The notes under the pieces were generated by a model. That model was given only the letters and a program-made list of their open reading frames with translations, had not been told where the DNA came from and ran no database searches. Source: Rossellomorea aquimaris TF-12 (lineage in GTDB: Bacteria > Bacillota > Bacilli > Bacillales > Bacillaceae_B). From it: a stretch of DNA of 36,127 nt. This document shows positions 27,751 through 36,127 of the stretch, in pieces. How positions within the stretch are numbered: the first letter of the stretch is position 1; the number at the start of each line of letters is the position of its first letter. Location of the stretch: the NCBI RefSeq assembly GCF_001648555.1, contig NZ_LQXM01000017.1:1-36127 (forward strand), in the 5' to 3' direction. The position numbers were made by a program, and so were the translations under genes.

Positions 27751-28032
27751 ATGAAATCTACAGGTATTGTAAGAAAAGTTGATGAATTAGGTCGTGTCGT
27801 TATTCCTATCGAATTACGTCGTACATTAGGTATCGCTGAGAAGGATGCTTTAGAAATCTATGTAGACGATGAAAGAATCATCTTAAAGAAATATAAGCCA
27901 AGCATGACTTGCCAAATCACAGGTGAAGTTTCTGATGATAACATCAAACTTGCTGATGGTAAATTAATTCTAAGCCGTGAAGGTGCAGATCAACTATTAA
28001 AAGAAATTCAACAATCATTAGAAACTAAATAA
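27751..28032 (+). CDS. abrB: Transition-state regulator AbrB
   Basis: A global DNA-binding protein that represses post-exponential genes during growth. The 93-residue protein has the swapped-hairpin DNA-binding domain at 1-53 (MKSTGIVRKVDELGRVVIPI, RRTLGIAEKDALEIY) including the conserved arginines, and a C-terminal multimerisation domain (about 55-93). GGAGGAG lies 8 bases before the ATG. It is the only accepted plus-strand protein gene, divergent from metG and convergent with rsmI, as in B. subtilis. Its promoter and tandem Spo0A boxes are conserved. Confidence 0.98.
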   Translation: MKSTGIVRKVDELGRVVIPIELRRTLGIAEKDALEIYVDDERIILKKYKPSMTCQITGEVSDDNIKLADGKLILSREGADQLLKEIQQSLETK

Positions 28033-28044
28033 TAATTAATATAT

Positions 28045-28077
28045 AAGGACTGAGTCTAGTAGACTCAGTCCTTTTTT
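28045..28077 (+). terminator. Terminator of abrB
   Basis: A perfect 12-bp-class stem (GGACTGAGTCTA and its complement) is followed by six T on plus. On minus the stem is followed by an A/T sequence and may also stop rsmI transcription. Confidence 0.93.
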
Positions 28078-28089
28078 GACGGGATTTCT

Positions 28090-28962
28090 CTATTCAACGT
28101 GGTAGGCTTGGTAGACATCCCTTTTCGGGAGTGATCTTTCTTTAGACACTTCTTTGATTGCATCTTTCGAAGACATATTCTTCTCATCTATATAATGCTG
28201 AACATGCTCCTGTAAACTGTAACTTTCCCACCATGTATCCACTTCTTCTATTTCTGAAGGATCTGCTCCTTCTATAAGCAAGCAGAATTCACCTCTTACT
28301 TCCCCATCATTAGACCACTCTATTACTTCTTCTATTGTTCCTCTAATGAACTCTTCAAATTTCTTTGTAAGCTCTCGACAAATCACCATTTTTCTATTAC
28401 CTAAGGCTTGGTGTAATTCCTTTAATGTTTCTTTAAGTCTATGGGGAGATTCATATAGAATGAAAGTATCCTGCAGGGTTCGAAGTGTTTCTAATTCCTC
28501 CCGCTTGTCTTTCTTCCCTCTTTGTAAAAAGCCATAGAAATAAAAAGGCTGTGGGGCTAGTCCTGAAGCAATCAGGGCTGTAAGAGCAGCATTTGCGCCA
28601 GGTAGAGGTATAACAGCAAGCTCCTTTTCGATGCTTCCTTGTACTAGCTCATATCCAGGATCTGAAATAGAAGGCATCCCTGCATCACTCACTAGAGCAA
28701 CAGTTTCTCCTTTTTCCATTCGTTCGATTAATTTTGGACCACTTGCTTCTTTATTGTGTTCATGATAACTAATGATTGGTGTATCAATCTCAAAGTAATT
28801 GCAAAGTTTTTTCGTGTTTCGTGTATCTTCTGCTGCAATCACATCTGCTTCCTTCATGACTCTGATTGCTCGAAACGTCATATCCTCCAGGTTTCCTATT
28901 GGAGTGGGAACTAAATATAAACTGCCTCTTTCACTTTCCTGAAAGCTTTTCTGTTGATTCAT
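28090..28962 (-). CDS. rsmI: 16S rRNA (cytidine-1402 2'-O) methyltransferase RsmI
   Basis: Methylates C1402 of 16S rRNA in the P-site region. The 290-residue SAM-dependent enzyme of the tetrapyrrole methylase fold has LYLVPTPIGNLEDMTFRA near the N-terminus, AAEDTRNTKKL, the SAM loop SDAGMPSISDPG, and a C-terminal helical domain. AGGAGGTG lies about 11-13 bases before the ATG, a rather long spacing but no better start exists. It follows trmN by 23 bases; the yazA gene that separates them in B. subtilis is absent. Confidence 0.97.
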   Translation of the reverse strand: MNQQKSFQESERGSLYLVPTPIGNLEDMTFRAIRVMKEADVIAAEDTRNTKKLCNYFEIDTPIISYHEHNKEASGPKLIERMEKGETVALVSDAGMPSISDPGYELVQGSIEKELAVIPLPGANAALTALIASGLAPQPFYFYGFLQRGKKDKREELETLRTLQDTFILYESPHRLKETLKELHQALGNRKMVICRELTKKFEEFIRGTIEEVIEWSNDGEVRGEFCLLIEGADPSEIEEVDTWWESYSLQEHVQHYIDEKNMSSKDAIKEVSKERSLPKRDVYQAYHVE

Positions 28963-28985
28963 AGGAAAGCGCTCACCTCCTAATC

Positions 28986-29729
28986 TTATTCTTTTCCATA
29001 AAGTATTTCATGGACTTCAGTTGTATATTCATGATTTTCATTATACACATATAAAGGAGGAAGGATTTTTAAATCAGGTTTTCCATCCTTCATTCCTTCT
29101 ATTAAAAGGGTATTTGCTTCTTTTCCTGGTTTTGGATAAACCAGGCGCAACCGTTTCGGTTCAACTCGATGCTTCCTCATTAATGCTAAAATATCCATTA
29201 AACGACCAGGACGATGGACAAAGGCGGCTTTCCCTCCTTGTTTAAGGAGATAGCTTGAAGCCTGAATCGTGTCTTCCAGGGAGCATAGGACTTCATGTCG
29301 GGCAATCGTATAATGTTCATTCATGTTTTCCATTTTCCCTGGTGCCGATTCAAAATAGGGGGGATTACATGTTACAACATCATAGTGGGAATGATGTAAC
29401 AATTTATCAATTTCCTTTACATCCCCTTGTTTTATTGATATTTGATTTTCTTTTTTATTATAAAGAATGCTTCGATTTGCCATATCAGCTAATCGTTCTT
29501 GTATTTCAATCCCTGTAATCTCCACATTCGTTCGAGCACTCAATAATAATGGGATAATCCCATTTCCTGAACACAGATCAACAATCTTCCCCTTTCGAGC
29601 AGGAATATTACTGAAATGAGCTAATAACACAGCATCTAACGAAAATGAAAACACGGATGGACTTTGAATAATCCTCATATCTTCCGCTAATAAATAATCT
29701 AATCTTTCATCTTCTTTTAATACGACCAT
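28986..29729 (-). CDS. trmN: tRNA1(Val) adenine-N6 methyltransferase TrmN6-type (YabB)
   Basis: A 247-residue Rossmann-fold methyltransferase. [14 protein letters not shown] (about 51-64) is the SAM loop and CNPPYF (about 121-126) is the N6-adenine/glutamine-type catalytic NPPY motif. Family members methylate A37 of tRNA-Val; substrate here is inferred from family. GGAGG lies 6 bases before the ATG. It begins the trmN-rsmI unit, separated from yabA by a terminator. Confidence 0.93.
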   Translation of the reverse strand: MVVLKEDERLDYLLAEDMRIIQSPSVFSFSLDAVLLAHFSNIPARKGKIVDLCSGNGIIPLLLSARTNVEITGIEIQERLADMANRSILYNKKENQISIKQGDVKEIDKLLHHSHYDVVTCNPPYFESAPGKMENMNEHYTIARHEVLCSLEDTIQASSYLLKQGGKAAFVHRPGRLMDILALMRKHRVEPKRLRLVYPKPGKEANTLLIEGMKDGKPDLKILPPLYVYNENHEYTTEVHEILYGKE

Positions 29730-29756
29730 GAGCTTCCTCCGCTTTACACTTTATCA

Positions 29757-29796
29757 TGAAAAAGGACCAACCCCATTCGAACGGATCAGTCCTTTT
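29757..29796 (-). terminator. Terminator of the darA-yabA unit
   Basis: AAAGGAC / GTCCTTT is extended to about 14 bp by wobble pairs around a TTCGAA loop, with a T run on the minus strand. It lies between yabA and trmN. Confidence 0.75.
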
Positions 29797-29833
29797 CAAT
29801 CTGTATTTTATTCTGAAGCATATATTTATCTCA

Positions 29834-30208
29834 TTACTTCTTATTTAAGAAAGAGAGACAAAATAAACAATCTTCATCCTTACGAGGACTTCCAAAATGT
29901 ATATTACAGATATGGAATCCTTCCTGGTATAATCGAGCAAGATTATCATAACCTTCTCCAATATCCAGCGTTTTATCTTCTAAGTCTGACTCGCTCGTCA
30001 TACCCGCATCACTGTTTGGTTGTACCTTTTTTGGTGAGTTCTCTGTGTGTTCCAGTCTTCGGCGCAAATGTTCATTTTCTAGCTTTAGAGAATTATTCTC
30101 TTCTAATACTTCAGCTAGGCATTGCTTGAGCTCACCTAATTGATGATATAAATGACCAATTTGTTGTTCCATATTACTGACTGAATCAAAGAACTCTTTT
30201 TTATCCAC
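29834..30208 (-). CDS. yabA: Replication initiation control protein YabA
   Basis: Negative regulator of DNA replication initiation that bridges DnaA and the DnaN clamp. The 124-residue protein has an N-terminal leucine-zipper-like coiled coil (about 1-60), a variable linker, and a C-terminal zinc domain with His 99, Cys 101 (HIC) and CLFC at 114-117. The start is GTG at 30208 with GGGGTG 7 bases upstream. It follows ricT by 14 bases. Confidence 0.97.
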   Translation of the reverse strand: MDKKEFFDSVSNMEQQIGHLYHQLGELKQCLAEVLEENNSLKLENEHLRRRLEHTENSPKKVQPNSDAGMTSESDLEDKTLDIGEGYDNLARLYQEGFHICNIHFGSPRKDEDCLFCLSFLNKK

Positions 30209-30222
30209 GACACTACACCCCG

Positions 30223-31050
30223 TTACTCTGTGGCTTGGAATGATACGGCACCTTCGTTCATAATTTCATCTAACGTGAATTCCAGTACTCGTTCTTCTGA
30301 CTTTATTTCTACTTGAAGAACTCTTTCTAGAATGTTAAGACCTACCACTTTACCTTTTCCATGAGGTGTTTTAATCACTTCTCCAATATCAGGCAGTTCT
30401 TCTTTTGCTGCTTCATACTCGTCATTCTCGTATTTAAGGCAGCACATTAAGCGACCACATAAACCTGAAATTTTCGTTGGATTAAGGGATAAATTTTGAT
30501 CCTTCGCCATCTTAATCGATACTGGCTCAAAATCTCCTAAAAAGGTAGAACAACATAACATGCGGCCACAAGGACCTATACCACCCAGCATTTTTGCTTC
30601 GTCTCGAACGCCAATCTGACGAAGTTCAATGCGTGTACGGAAAATCGAAGCTAAATCTTTCACTAGCTCTCGGAAATCAACTCGTCCATCAGCGGTAAAA
30701 TAGAATATGACTTTATTACGATCAAATGTATACTCTACATCTACCAATTTCATATCTAATTGATGCTGATTAATTTTATCACAACATACATTGTAGGCTT
30801 CAGTAGCAGATGATTTATTTTCTTCTACGATTAAACGATCTTTTTGATCAGCGATACGAATCACTTTTTTCAAAGGAAGCACTACATCATTTTCTCCAAC
30901 TTGCTTTCTTTCTACGACTACTTTTCCAAATTCAACCCCACGGACAGTTTCAACGATTACATAGCTATCCTTTTGAATGTCCAATTCACCCGGGTCAAAA
31001 TAATAGATTTTTCCCGCTTTTTTAAAGCGTACTCCTACAACATCGTACAA
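30223..31050 (-). CDS. ricT: RicT (YaaT), Fe-S protein of the RicAFT/Y-complex
   Basis: A PSP1-type protein of 275 residues. In B. subtilis RicA, RicF and RicT form a complex with Fe-S clusters that stimulates RNase Y processing and Spo0A phosphorylation. Two cysteine triplets are conserved here: CGRMLCC at 161-167 and CGRLMCC at 198-204. The start is TTG at 31050, with GGGGTG 8 bases upstream and the product starting [14 protein letters not shown]. It overlaps no neighbour and follows holB by 7 bases. Confidence 0.96.
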   Translation of the reverse strand: MYDVVGVRFKKAGKIYYFDPGELDIQKDSYVIVETVRGVEFGKVVVERKQVGENDVVLPLKKVIRIADQKDRLIVEENKSSATEAYNVCCDKINQHQLDMKLVDVEYTFDRNKVIFYFTADGRVDFRELVKDLASIFRTRIELRQIGVRDEAKMLGGIGPCGRMLCCSTFLGDFEPVSIKMAKDQNLSLNPTKISGLCGRLMCCLKYENDEYEAAKEELPDIGEVIKTPHGKGKVVGLNILERVLQVEIKSEERVLEFTLDEIMNEGAVSFQATE

Positions 31051-31057
31051 AGGACCA

Positions 31058-32041
31058 TCACCCCTGCAGTTTTAGCATAAGCTGTTCTACTAGCAGCTGC
31101 GAATTCATATTAGCGTTCAATTTTCGTTTTGCTTCAAGTATTGCCGTCATATTAGTAGAAATACGGTTTGTAGATACTTGAAGGGCGTTTGATTTCCAGT
31201 TTTCCTTTTGGTCCGGGTACACGAGCTGTTCTTCTTTTCCTAACTGGATATGAAGTAAGTCTTTATATATCAGAAGTAAAAGATCTAATGCTCGATCAAC
31301 TTGATCTTTTTCTTTGAAGTGCTGTACAAAATCCTCTTGAATTTTCACCATTGCTTGGAAGGGACTTTTTTGGAGGACTTCATATAATTTTAACACTATT
31401 ATTCTTGCTTGTGCAAACCACTCATTTTGACATATTTCAACAGCTTCCTCATAATGGTTCGTTAAGTTTGCTGCCAATGTCGCCAAATGAGGTGGAATAC
31501 CTTCTTCCAATAATTGTTTCGTTAGTTGTTCCTTCGGTAACGGTTTAAAGGAAATCGTCTGGCATCTTGAAAGAATCGTTGGAAGGATGCGATGAATATT
31601 TTCTGTAATCAGAATAGCTGTCGCATCTGCTAACGGCTCTTCTAAGAACTTGAGCAAGCTATTGGCAGCATTTGCTGTCATTTTATCTCCATGAACAATA
31701 ATGTAGATTTTCTTCTTAGATTCTACACCTGTTTTAGAAAACTCCTCTTGAAGTTTTTTTATCTGTTCTTTTTTAATGGAGAGCCCATCTGGTTCAATAA
31801 GATGAAGATCGGGATGATTCCCATTATTTACTCTTCGGCAGTTTGAACAATCTTCACACGCTTTCCCATCCACAGGTTTTTCACATAGCAATGCTTTCGC
31901 GAACAGAATGCTCATTTCTTTCTTACGTGTCCCTTTCTCACCTTCAAATAAATAGGCATGGGCAACACGATTCTTTTGGATGCTATTAAGAAGCATCTGA
32001 AGGACGATGGGCTGAAATGGTTGTATCTCTTCAAACTTCAT
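31058..32041 (-). CDS. holB: DNA polymerase III subunit delta'
   Basis: A clamp-loader subunit of the AAA+ fold, 327 residues. Zinc cysteines at 53, 62, 65 and 68, SIKKEQIKKLQEEF, TANAANSLLKFLEEP (sensor/SRC-like region) and ISRCQT are typical. The P-loop position reads GEKGTRKKE (34-42), where B. subtilis, from memory, has GTGK. Delta' need not hydrolyse ATP, so loss of a canonical P-loop is tolerable. A GAGAGTGA site precedes the ATG. It sits between yaaR and ricT as in B. subtilis. Confidence 0.95.
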   Translation of the reverse strand: MKFEEIQPFQPIVLQMLLNSIQKNRVAHAYLFEGEKGTRKKEMSILFAKALLCEKPVDGKACEDCSNCRRVNNGNHPDLHLIEPDGLSIKKEQIKKLQEEFSKTGVESKKKIYIIVHGDKMTANAANSLLKFLEEPLADATAILITENIHRILPTILSRCQTISFKPLPKEQLTKQLLEEGIPPHLATLAANLTNHYEEAVEICQNEWFAQARIIVLKLYEVLQKSPFQAMVKIQEDFVQHFKEKDQVDRALDLLLLIYKDLLHIQLGKEEQLVYPDQKENWKSNALQVSTNRISTNMTAILEAKRKLNANMNSQLLVEQLMLKLQG

Positions 32042-32058
32042 ATCGAAACATCACTCTC

Positions 32059-32499
32059 TTACATATAAAGATTAATAAGTAATCCTTTGATTTCTCCTAT
32101 TTTACCTAATACATTAATAGAATTTTTCTCTTTATTTAAAACTTCTTCCGTTAATTCTACAAGCTGCTGGTCTATCGTTTCTACAATATTGAGTTTCCGA
32201 CCTTCCCCATACTGATTCCACGTATGAGATTGTTTCAGGTCCATTCCAAAATCAACTGCTTCTTTTACAAATTTTTTGACCAACGTTTTATATTTGGCTA
32301 GATCTTTAAATGTTCTTGATTTAGCTAAACGATTTCCCGCATCCTCGATTGTAACGAGAATCTTGTTTAATTGCTCCATCTGCATTTTCTGATCATGTTT
32401 TTGAACAAGTTGGCCAAACTTAACTTGACCCATACCATTAGACTTAAGTCCACTTTGAGGTTTATCTAAGGACACCCTTTGGTCTTGGTTAATTTTCAT
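32059..32499 (-). CDS. yaaR: DUF327 protein YaaR
   Basis: A 146-residue soluble, mostly helical and lysine-rich protein of the DUF327/YaaR family. The conserved KSRTFKDLAKYKTLVKKFVKE and VETIDQQLVELTEEVL segments are present. The function is not established; the place between darA and holB is conserved. GAGGGAG lies 6-7 bases before the ATG. Confidence 0.92.
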   Translation of the reverse strand: MKINQDQRVSLDKPQSGLKSNGMGQVKFGQLVQKHDQKMQMEQLNKILVTIEDAGNRLAKSRTFKDLAKYKTLVKKFVKEAVDFGMDLKQSHTWNQYGEGRKLNIVETIDQQLVELTEEVLNKEKNSINVLGKIGEIKGLLINLYM

Positions 32500-32523
32500 G
32501 GCTTACTCCCTCACTTGTTATAA

Positions 32524-32871
<348 letters not shown>

Positions 32872-32930
32872 TTAACACCATATACTTCCTTCTATTATAT
32901 CAATAAACCCATCCTACTTATATGTTTCAT

Positions 32931-32982
32931 AAAAAAAAGAGGCGAACTTCTTTTACAACCTTTGCACATGAAGTCACCTCTC
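32931..32982 (-). terminator. Terminator of yaaO-tmk
   Basis: A stem GAGGTGA / TCGCCTC extended by CTTC/GAAG with a large loop is followed by eight T on the minus strand, just after the tmk stop. Confidence 0.8.
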
Positions 32983-32990
32983 CTTTATCC

Positions 32991-33620
32991 TTATGTTAAA
33001 AATGCTTTTACAACCTGATATGCTGATGAAAATACTTCCTCTTTGCTCTGGCTGGCATCAATCTTTCTGATTCGATCCGGGTATTGCTCAATTAAGGTTT
33101 CATATCCCTCACGAACACGCTGATGAAACTCTATTGATTCTAAATCTAACCGATTGACTTCTCTGCCATTATGTTTGGAGATCCGTTTTAAGCCCTCTTC
33201 TGGATCAATATCAAAGTACAGTGTGAGATCAGGCATCGTTTCTTGAATGGCAAATTGATTAATATTCATGACATCATCCATCCCGATTCCTCTAGCCTTA
33301 CCTTGATAAGCTAAAGAGCTGTCAATAAAACGGTCGCATATTACAATTTTCCCCTCCTCAAGAGCAGGAATGACTTTTTCTACCAGATGCTGTCTACGAG
33401 CTGCAGCGTATAATAACGCCTCTGTACGCTCATCCATCTCGGTATTCTCTGTATTCAAAATGACTTCTCGAATTTGTTCTGCAATCGAAATTCCTCCAGG
33501 CTCTCTGGTTTGAATGATATCAAAGCCATCCTCTACTAATTGTCGATACAACTCGATTAATATAGTAGATTTGCCTGCCCCTTCAGGACCTTCAACTGTA
33601 ATAAATAATCCTCTTTTCAT
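32991..33620 (-). CDS. tmk: Thymidylate kinase
   Basis: Phosphorylates dTMP to dTDP. The 209-residue protein has the P-loop GPEGAGKST at 11-19, the TREPGG motif, [12 protein letters not shown], and a lid region near 145. The frame is open 14 codons further upstream, but GGAGG lies 7 bases before the ATG at 33620, giving the family's usual length. It follows yaaO by 13 bases. Confidence 0.97.
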   Translation of the reverse strand: MKRGLFITVEGPEGAGKSTILIELYRQLVEDGFDIIQTREPGGISIAEQIREVILNTENTEMDERTEALLYAAARRQHLVEKVIPALEEGKIVICDRFIDSSLAYQGKARGIGMDDVMNINQFAIQETMPDLTLYFDIDPEEGLKRISKHNGREVNRLDLESIEFHQRVREGYETLIEQYPDRIRKIDASQSKEEVFSSAYQVVKAFLT

Positions 33621-33633
33621 TTTTACCCTCCAA

Positions 33634-35061
33634 CTATCGATAAACATACACACATTTCTCATCTAGCTCATGATGACCTTGTATATTTGCTTTATTTTCT
33701 ATTAAATATGTTAACTGCTCAATGGCAGTTTTTGAAATTTTCTCACCAGGTATTAGTAGTGGAATTCCTGGTGGATATGGTGTCACCATTTGGGAAGATA
33801 TTTCTCCTTCTGACTCTTGTAATGATACCATTTTTTCTTCTTTATTTTCCATCTCTTCAAAGCTTAAGGATAATGCTGTGAAATGGGATATTCGTTCATT
33901 TATTCCGGCAAACATTCTATTTGTCACCGGCAGAATCGGCTCATTTTTCAAAGCCAAATTTGTTCGTTGAATGGCTGCTGTATAAGGAAATGAAAGGTGA
34001 TTCTTCAATAAAGGAAGGATCATTAAAACATAATTCGAATCAGCAAGCTCCGTATAGATACCCTGTGACTCTAATAATTGTTGCAACTCATAACCAGTCC
34101 GTCCCTCAAATTGAAGGATGATTTTTAGTGGATCATGGGTTCTTTTTATAATGAGCTGGGGATGAACTTTTTCTAATTCACCTATAAAGTTTTCTATTGT
34201 ATTAATATTACTTCTGATATCTTCTTGAGTAATTGTCGCCAAATAAGATCTTGCGTAATCAAGTGAAGCCATAATCGGATAAGATGGACTGCTGGATTGC
34301 AGCATAGCCAAGTACCCTTTTATTTTCTGCTCATTCACCCGGGAACTGGTGATGTGTAAATAAGATCCCATCGTCATTGCCGGTAACATCTTATGAGCAG
34401 AATGAATAACAATATCTGCACCTAAATTGATTGTAGATGTTGGGAATGGTGAACCTATACTAAAGTGAGGACCATGAGCCTCATCTATTATACAAGTAAC
34501 ATCATACTTATGTAATTCTTCTATGATTTGGTTTATGGGATAGGTAAAACCATAATAAGTTGGATACGTTAATATACAGGACTTAGCATAGGGATAAGCT
34601 TTTAGTGTTTCTTTCATTGCTTCAAGGCTGACCCCTAATGCTATCCTTCCATCAGCATCCCATTCTGTTTCTATTAAAATAGGAATAGCCCTCGCAAGCT
34701 TAATCCCATTCAAAACCGATTTATGACAGTTTCTTTGAACAAGCACGACATCCCCAGGAGAACAAGTAGCCATAATGGCAGCTATATTCCCGACAGTACT
34801 TCCATTCACTAGAAAATAACTTTTCAATGTACCATAAAGGTCAGTTAACAAATCTTCAGCCTCTTGAATCGCCTCACGTGGATCATGCAAATCATCTAGT
34901 CCGGCTAACTCCGTTAAATCAGACTGAAGAAAATGATTTCTGTCTTTTTCCGGTAACAACAAACCATTTTTATGACCAGGAACATGAAAGGAAATAGGAT
35001 TACCCTGAAGATGTTTTTCAATCGTTTCAACCAAAGGTTTTTGTCTATGATTTCGTTTCAT
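33634..35061 (-). CDS. yaaO: Orn/Lys/Arg decarboxylase family protein YaaO
   Basis: A PLP enzyme of fold type I, 475 residues, of the small Bacillus Orn/Lys/Arg decarboxylase group. The PLP lysine is at about 224 (HSAHKMLP) and the Asp at about 193 (IIDEAHG). The N-terminal [12 protein letters not shown] and [13 protein letters not shown] are group signatures. The substrate cannot be told from sequence. I start at ATG 35061, because AAAGGA lies 8 bases upstream; the frame is open 28 codons further. It is joined to tmk, as in B. subtilis. Confidence 0.93.
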   Translation of the reverse strand: MKRNHRQKPLVETIEKHLQGNPISFHVPGHKNGLLLPEKDRNHFLQSDLTELAGLDDLHDPREAIQEAEDLLTDLYGTLKSYFLVNGSTVGNIAAIMATCSPGDVVLVQRNCHKSVLNGIKLARAIPILIETEWDADGRIALGVSLEAMKETLKAYPYAKSCILTYPTYYGFTYPINQIIEELHKYDVTCIIDEAHGPHFSIGSPFPTSTINLGADIVIHSAHKMLPAMTMGSYLHITSSRVNEQKIKGYLAMLQSSSPSYPIMASLDYARSYLATITQEDIRSNINTIENFIGELEKVHPQLIIKRTHDPLKIILQFEGRTGYELQQLLESQGIYTELADSNYVLMILPLLKNHLSFPYTAAIQRTNLALKNEPILPVTNRMFAGINERISHFTALSLSFEEMENKEEKMVSLQESEGEISSQMVTPYPPGIPLLIPGEKISKTAIEQLTYLIENKANIQGHHELDEKCVYVYR

Positions 35062-35194
35062 CTTTTTTATCCTTTCTACTACTCCAACAAAATAAGATAT
35101 ATTACGTATCATAACATAGAAACTGATTGTCGGTCTTTGGCACAATAGATGGGTTGGAAATAGATTTCTAGCTTTCTATTGACCTTTTAAATGA

Positions 35195-35230
35195 CAAAAA
35201 AACATAACCAAGCATTCCCACTTGGTTATG
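35195..35230 (-). terminator. Terminator of gin
   Basis: A perfect 10-bp stem (CATAACCAAG / CTTGGTTATG) with an 8-base loop is followed on the minus strand by seven T. The end of gin lies in the stem. Confidence 0.92.
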
Positions 35231-35426
35231 AATAAATTTGAGGAGTATTTACTTTTTTCAACCTTTGTATAAATGTCTTATATACCGGATCATTTGTTTC
35301 TGTCTGAACCATTTCCTTCTCACATTCCGTGCAGATAAATGATGTGTATAGATGGATTCCAACCGTTTTTTCTATATGACAAACAATACACTGTTCCCCA
35401 CTAGCCTTGCGCTCTGCATTTAACAT
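35226..35426 (-). CDS. gin: Anti-sigma-G factor Gin (CsfB)
   Basis: A small zinc-finger protein that inhibits SigmaG (and SigmaE) during sporulation. The 66-residue product has cysteine pairs at 13/16 and 32/35 (CIVC, CTEC), the conserved GIHLYTSFIC, and ends TPQIYS; B. subtilis Gin (64 residues) has the same features. I start at ATG 35426 with GGAGG 10 bases upstream; the frame is open 24 codons further. A SigmaF-type promoter match lies just upstream. It follows a ribosomal RNA operon, as csfB does in B. subtilis. Confidence 0.95.
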   Translation of the reverse strand: MLNAERKASGEQCIVCHIEKTVGIHLYTSFICTECEKEMVQTETNDPVYKTFIQRLKKVNTPQIYS

Positions 35427-35449
35427 AGGCTCCCCACCTCCATACAATC

Positions 35450-35479
35450 TATTCTGCCTCAAAAACCTAAATTGTATAC
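35450..35479 (-). promoter_or_regulatory. Candidate SigF promoter of gin
   Basis: GTATA - 16 bases - GGCAGAATA on the minus strand partly matches the SigmaF pattern (GYWTA / GGNRANANTR), about 24 bases before the gin start. csfB is SigmaF-dependent in B. subtilis. The -35 is perfect; the -10 is imperfect. Confidence 0.55.
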
Positions 35480-35793
35480 ATAATTTTAAACTTTTCAACT
35501 GACAGAATAATCAAGTGTAGTCTATTTTATGTGACAACAGCCTGGTCCGTGTATGTCTTTGTAAAAAAGATTATTTATAGTTTAGTAGGGTTGTTTGTGT
35601 TTTGTTTAAGGGTAGTGAGTGAGCTTGGGGAATGGGCGAAACTGTGACGGTTTGGGATTCTCTGAACTACGATAAAAACAATAAAAAATGAGTGACTTTT
35701 TATTAGATTATTATTGAATTTTTTGGTTTGATGAGAGGTTTTTGTTTAAAAGTAGTGGGATTGAGTGCTTCTGGATGAGGGTTATGTGAAGGA

Positions 35794-35919
35794 ATGTGCG
35801 AGTTTTGATGGGGAATGTGCGAAACCGGGGGTGAAATGTGCGAAATTATGGCAAGAATGTGCGAAAAATCAACGTAAATGTGCGAAACCGAGGCTAGAAT
35901 GTGCAAAATGGTGAAAAAG
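35794..35919. repeat. Array 1: six repeats of ATGTGCGAAA with exact 21-bp period
   Basis: ATGTGCGA-type motifs start at 35794, 35815, 35836, 35857, 35878 and 35899, exactly 21 bases apart. Four units read ATGTGCGAAA; the first ends GAG and the last is ATGTGCAAAA. The other eleven bases of each unit vary. A lone related motif (ATGGGCGAAA) lies at 35632, out of phase. Confidence 0.88.
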
Positions 35920-35959
35920 TAGTCATTTCAAGGGGCTTGTATTCCCACACTTTGCTCAA

Positions 35960-36043
35960 TTGGGCCAGAAGTTAAACAAATTGAGCCACTTTACTCGAGA
36001 ATTGGGCCACTTTCACAATTAATTGCGCCAAATTGTGAACAAA
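35960..36043. repeat. Array 2: four repeats of TTGGGCCA with exact 21-bp period
   Basis: TTGGGCCA, TTGAGCCA, TTGGGCCA and TTGCGCCA start at 35960, 35981, 36002 and 36023, exactly 21 bases apart, each preceded by A or AA and three followed by an A/C-TTT-like stretch. The motif differs from array 1 but the period is the same. The array ends 14 bases before the 5S terminator. Confidence 0.85.
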
Positions 36044-36056
36044 CACCCAAACCAAC

Positions 36057-36087
36057 AAAAAAAGAGTAACTCCTAAGAGCTACTCTT
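36057..36087 (-). terminator. Terminator of the rRNA operon
   Basis: A 10-bp stem (AGAGTAGCTC / GAGTTACTCT, one wobble) with a short loop is followed on the minus strand by seven T, just after the 5S rRNA end. Confidence 0.93.
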
Positions 36088-36094
36088 TCTACTC

Positions 36095-36127
36095 GCCTGG
36101 CGACGTCCTACTCTCACAGGGGGAGAC
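36095..36127 (-). rRNA. rrf: 5S ribosomal RNA, 3' end (partial)
   Basis: The minus strand reads CCCCCTGTGAGAGTAGGACG then TCGCCAGGC, the conserved 3' end of Bacillus 5S rRNA. The rest lies beyond the window. The 3' end at about 36095 is set by analogy. Confidence 0.92.

Larger units (their letters stand above)
35427..36094. other. Spacer between 5S rRNA and gin
   Basis: A 668-base stretch without a credible gene. It holds the 5S rRNA terminator (36057-36087), repeat array 2 (35958-36043), repeat array 1 (35792-35919), and the gin promoter (35450-35479). A 67-residue frame over array 1 is an artefact of the 21-bp period. Confidence 0.8.

Noticed and set aside
34333..34352. A CCCGGG-centred site resembling a Noc binding site in yaaO
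   Set aside because: The flanks deviate from the ATTTCCCGGGAAAT pattern at several positions.
35703..35906. A 67-residue frame on minus with SHI repeats every seven residues
   Set aside because: It has no ribosome binding site and the repeat is the direct result of the 21-bp DNA period; the DNA motif, not the peptide, is the signal.

Overview
This window is a low-GC, endospore-former chromosome segment of the family Bacillaceae. It carries spoVT, spoVG, yabG, an alpha/beta-type small acid-soluble spore protein gene, yabP/yabQ, and the anti-sigma factors Fin and Gin. Nearly every gene has a strong GGAGG-type ribosome binding site. Gene order is close to the origin-proximal block of Bacillus subtilis, read here on the minus strand: 5S rRNA, gin, yaaO, tmk, darA, yaaR, holB, ricT, yabA, trmN, rsmI, (abrB on plus), metG, tatD, yabE, rnmV, rsmA, yabG, veg, sspF, ispE, purR, ridA, spoVG, glmU, prs, ctc, pth, fin, mfd, spoVT, yabM, yabN, yabO, yabP, yabQ, divIC, yabR. 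I cannot name the genus from sequence alone.

Layout, right to left (the direction of transcription). The right edge is the 3' end of a 5S rRNA with its terminator. Next comes a gene-poor spacer with two exactly 21-bp-periodic repeat arrays. Then follow gin, a yaaO-tmk pair, a DNA replication and signalling group (darA-yaaR-holB-ricT-yabA), and trmN-rsmI. abrB is the only protein gene on the plus strand that I accept. Its promoter region has a consensus SigA promoter, tandem Spo0A boxes, and three further Spo0A-box matches lying near the metG promoter. metG ends in a terminator whose stem contains a parS-like palindrome. tatD, yabE (with a plausible antisense ECF-type promoter), rnmV-rsmA and yabG follow.

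The middle holds veg with tandem SigA promoters, sspF, ispE, purR-ridA with a good PurR operator, spoVG with a SigH promoter, and glmU-prs-ctc. ctc has its own SigB promoter. Between prs and ctc lie two GC-rich repeat copies in opposite orientation. pth, fin, mfd and spoVT lead into a compact yabM-yabN-yabO cluster, then yabP-yabQ-divIC-yabR. After yabR the window ends with a DinB-like gene and a tRNA-Glu fragment on the opposite strand. That departs from the B. subtilis arrangement and suggests a rearrangement boundary.

No mobile element genes, CRISPR arrays or defence systems are visible. The protein-coding content is conserved core. The less explained signals are in the spacers: the 21-bp-period arrays, the parS/terminator overlap, the extra Spo0A boxes and the GC-rich repeats. 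Several annotated starts were moved downstream to codons (some GTG or TTG) that sit at proper distance from a Shine-Dalgarno sequence.
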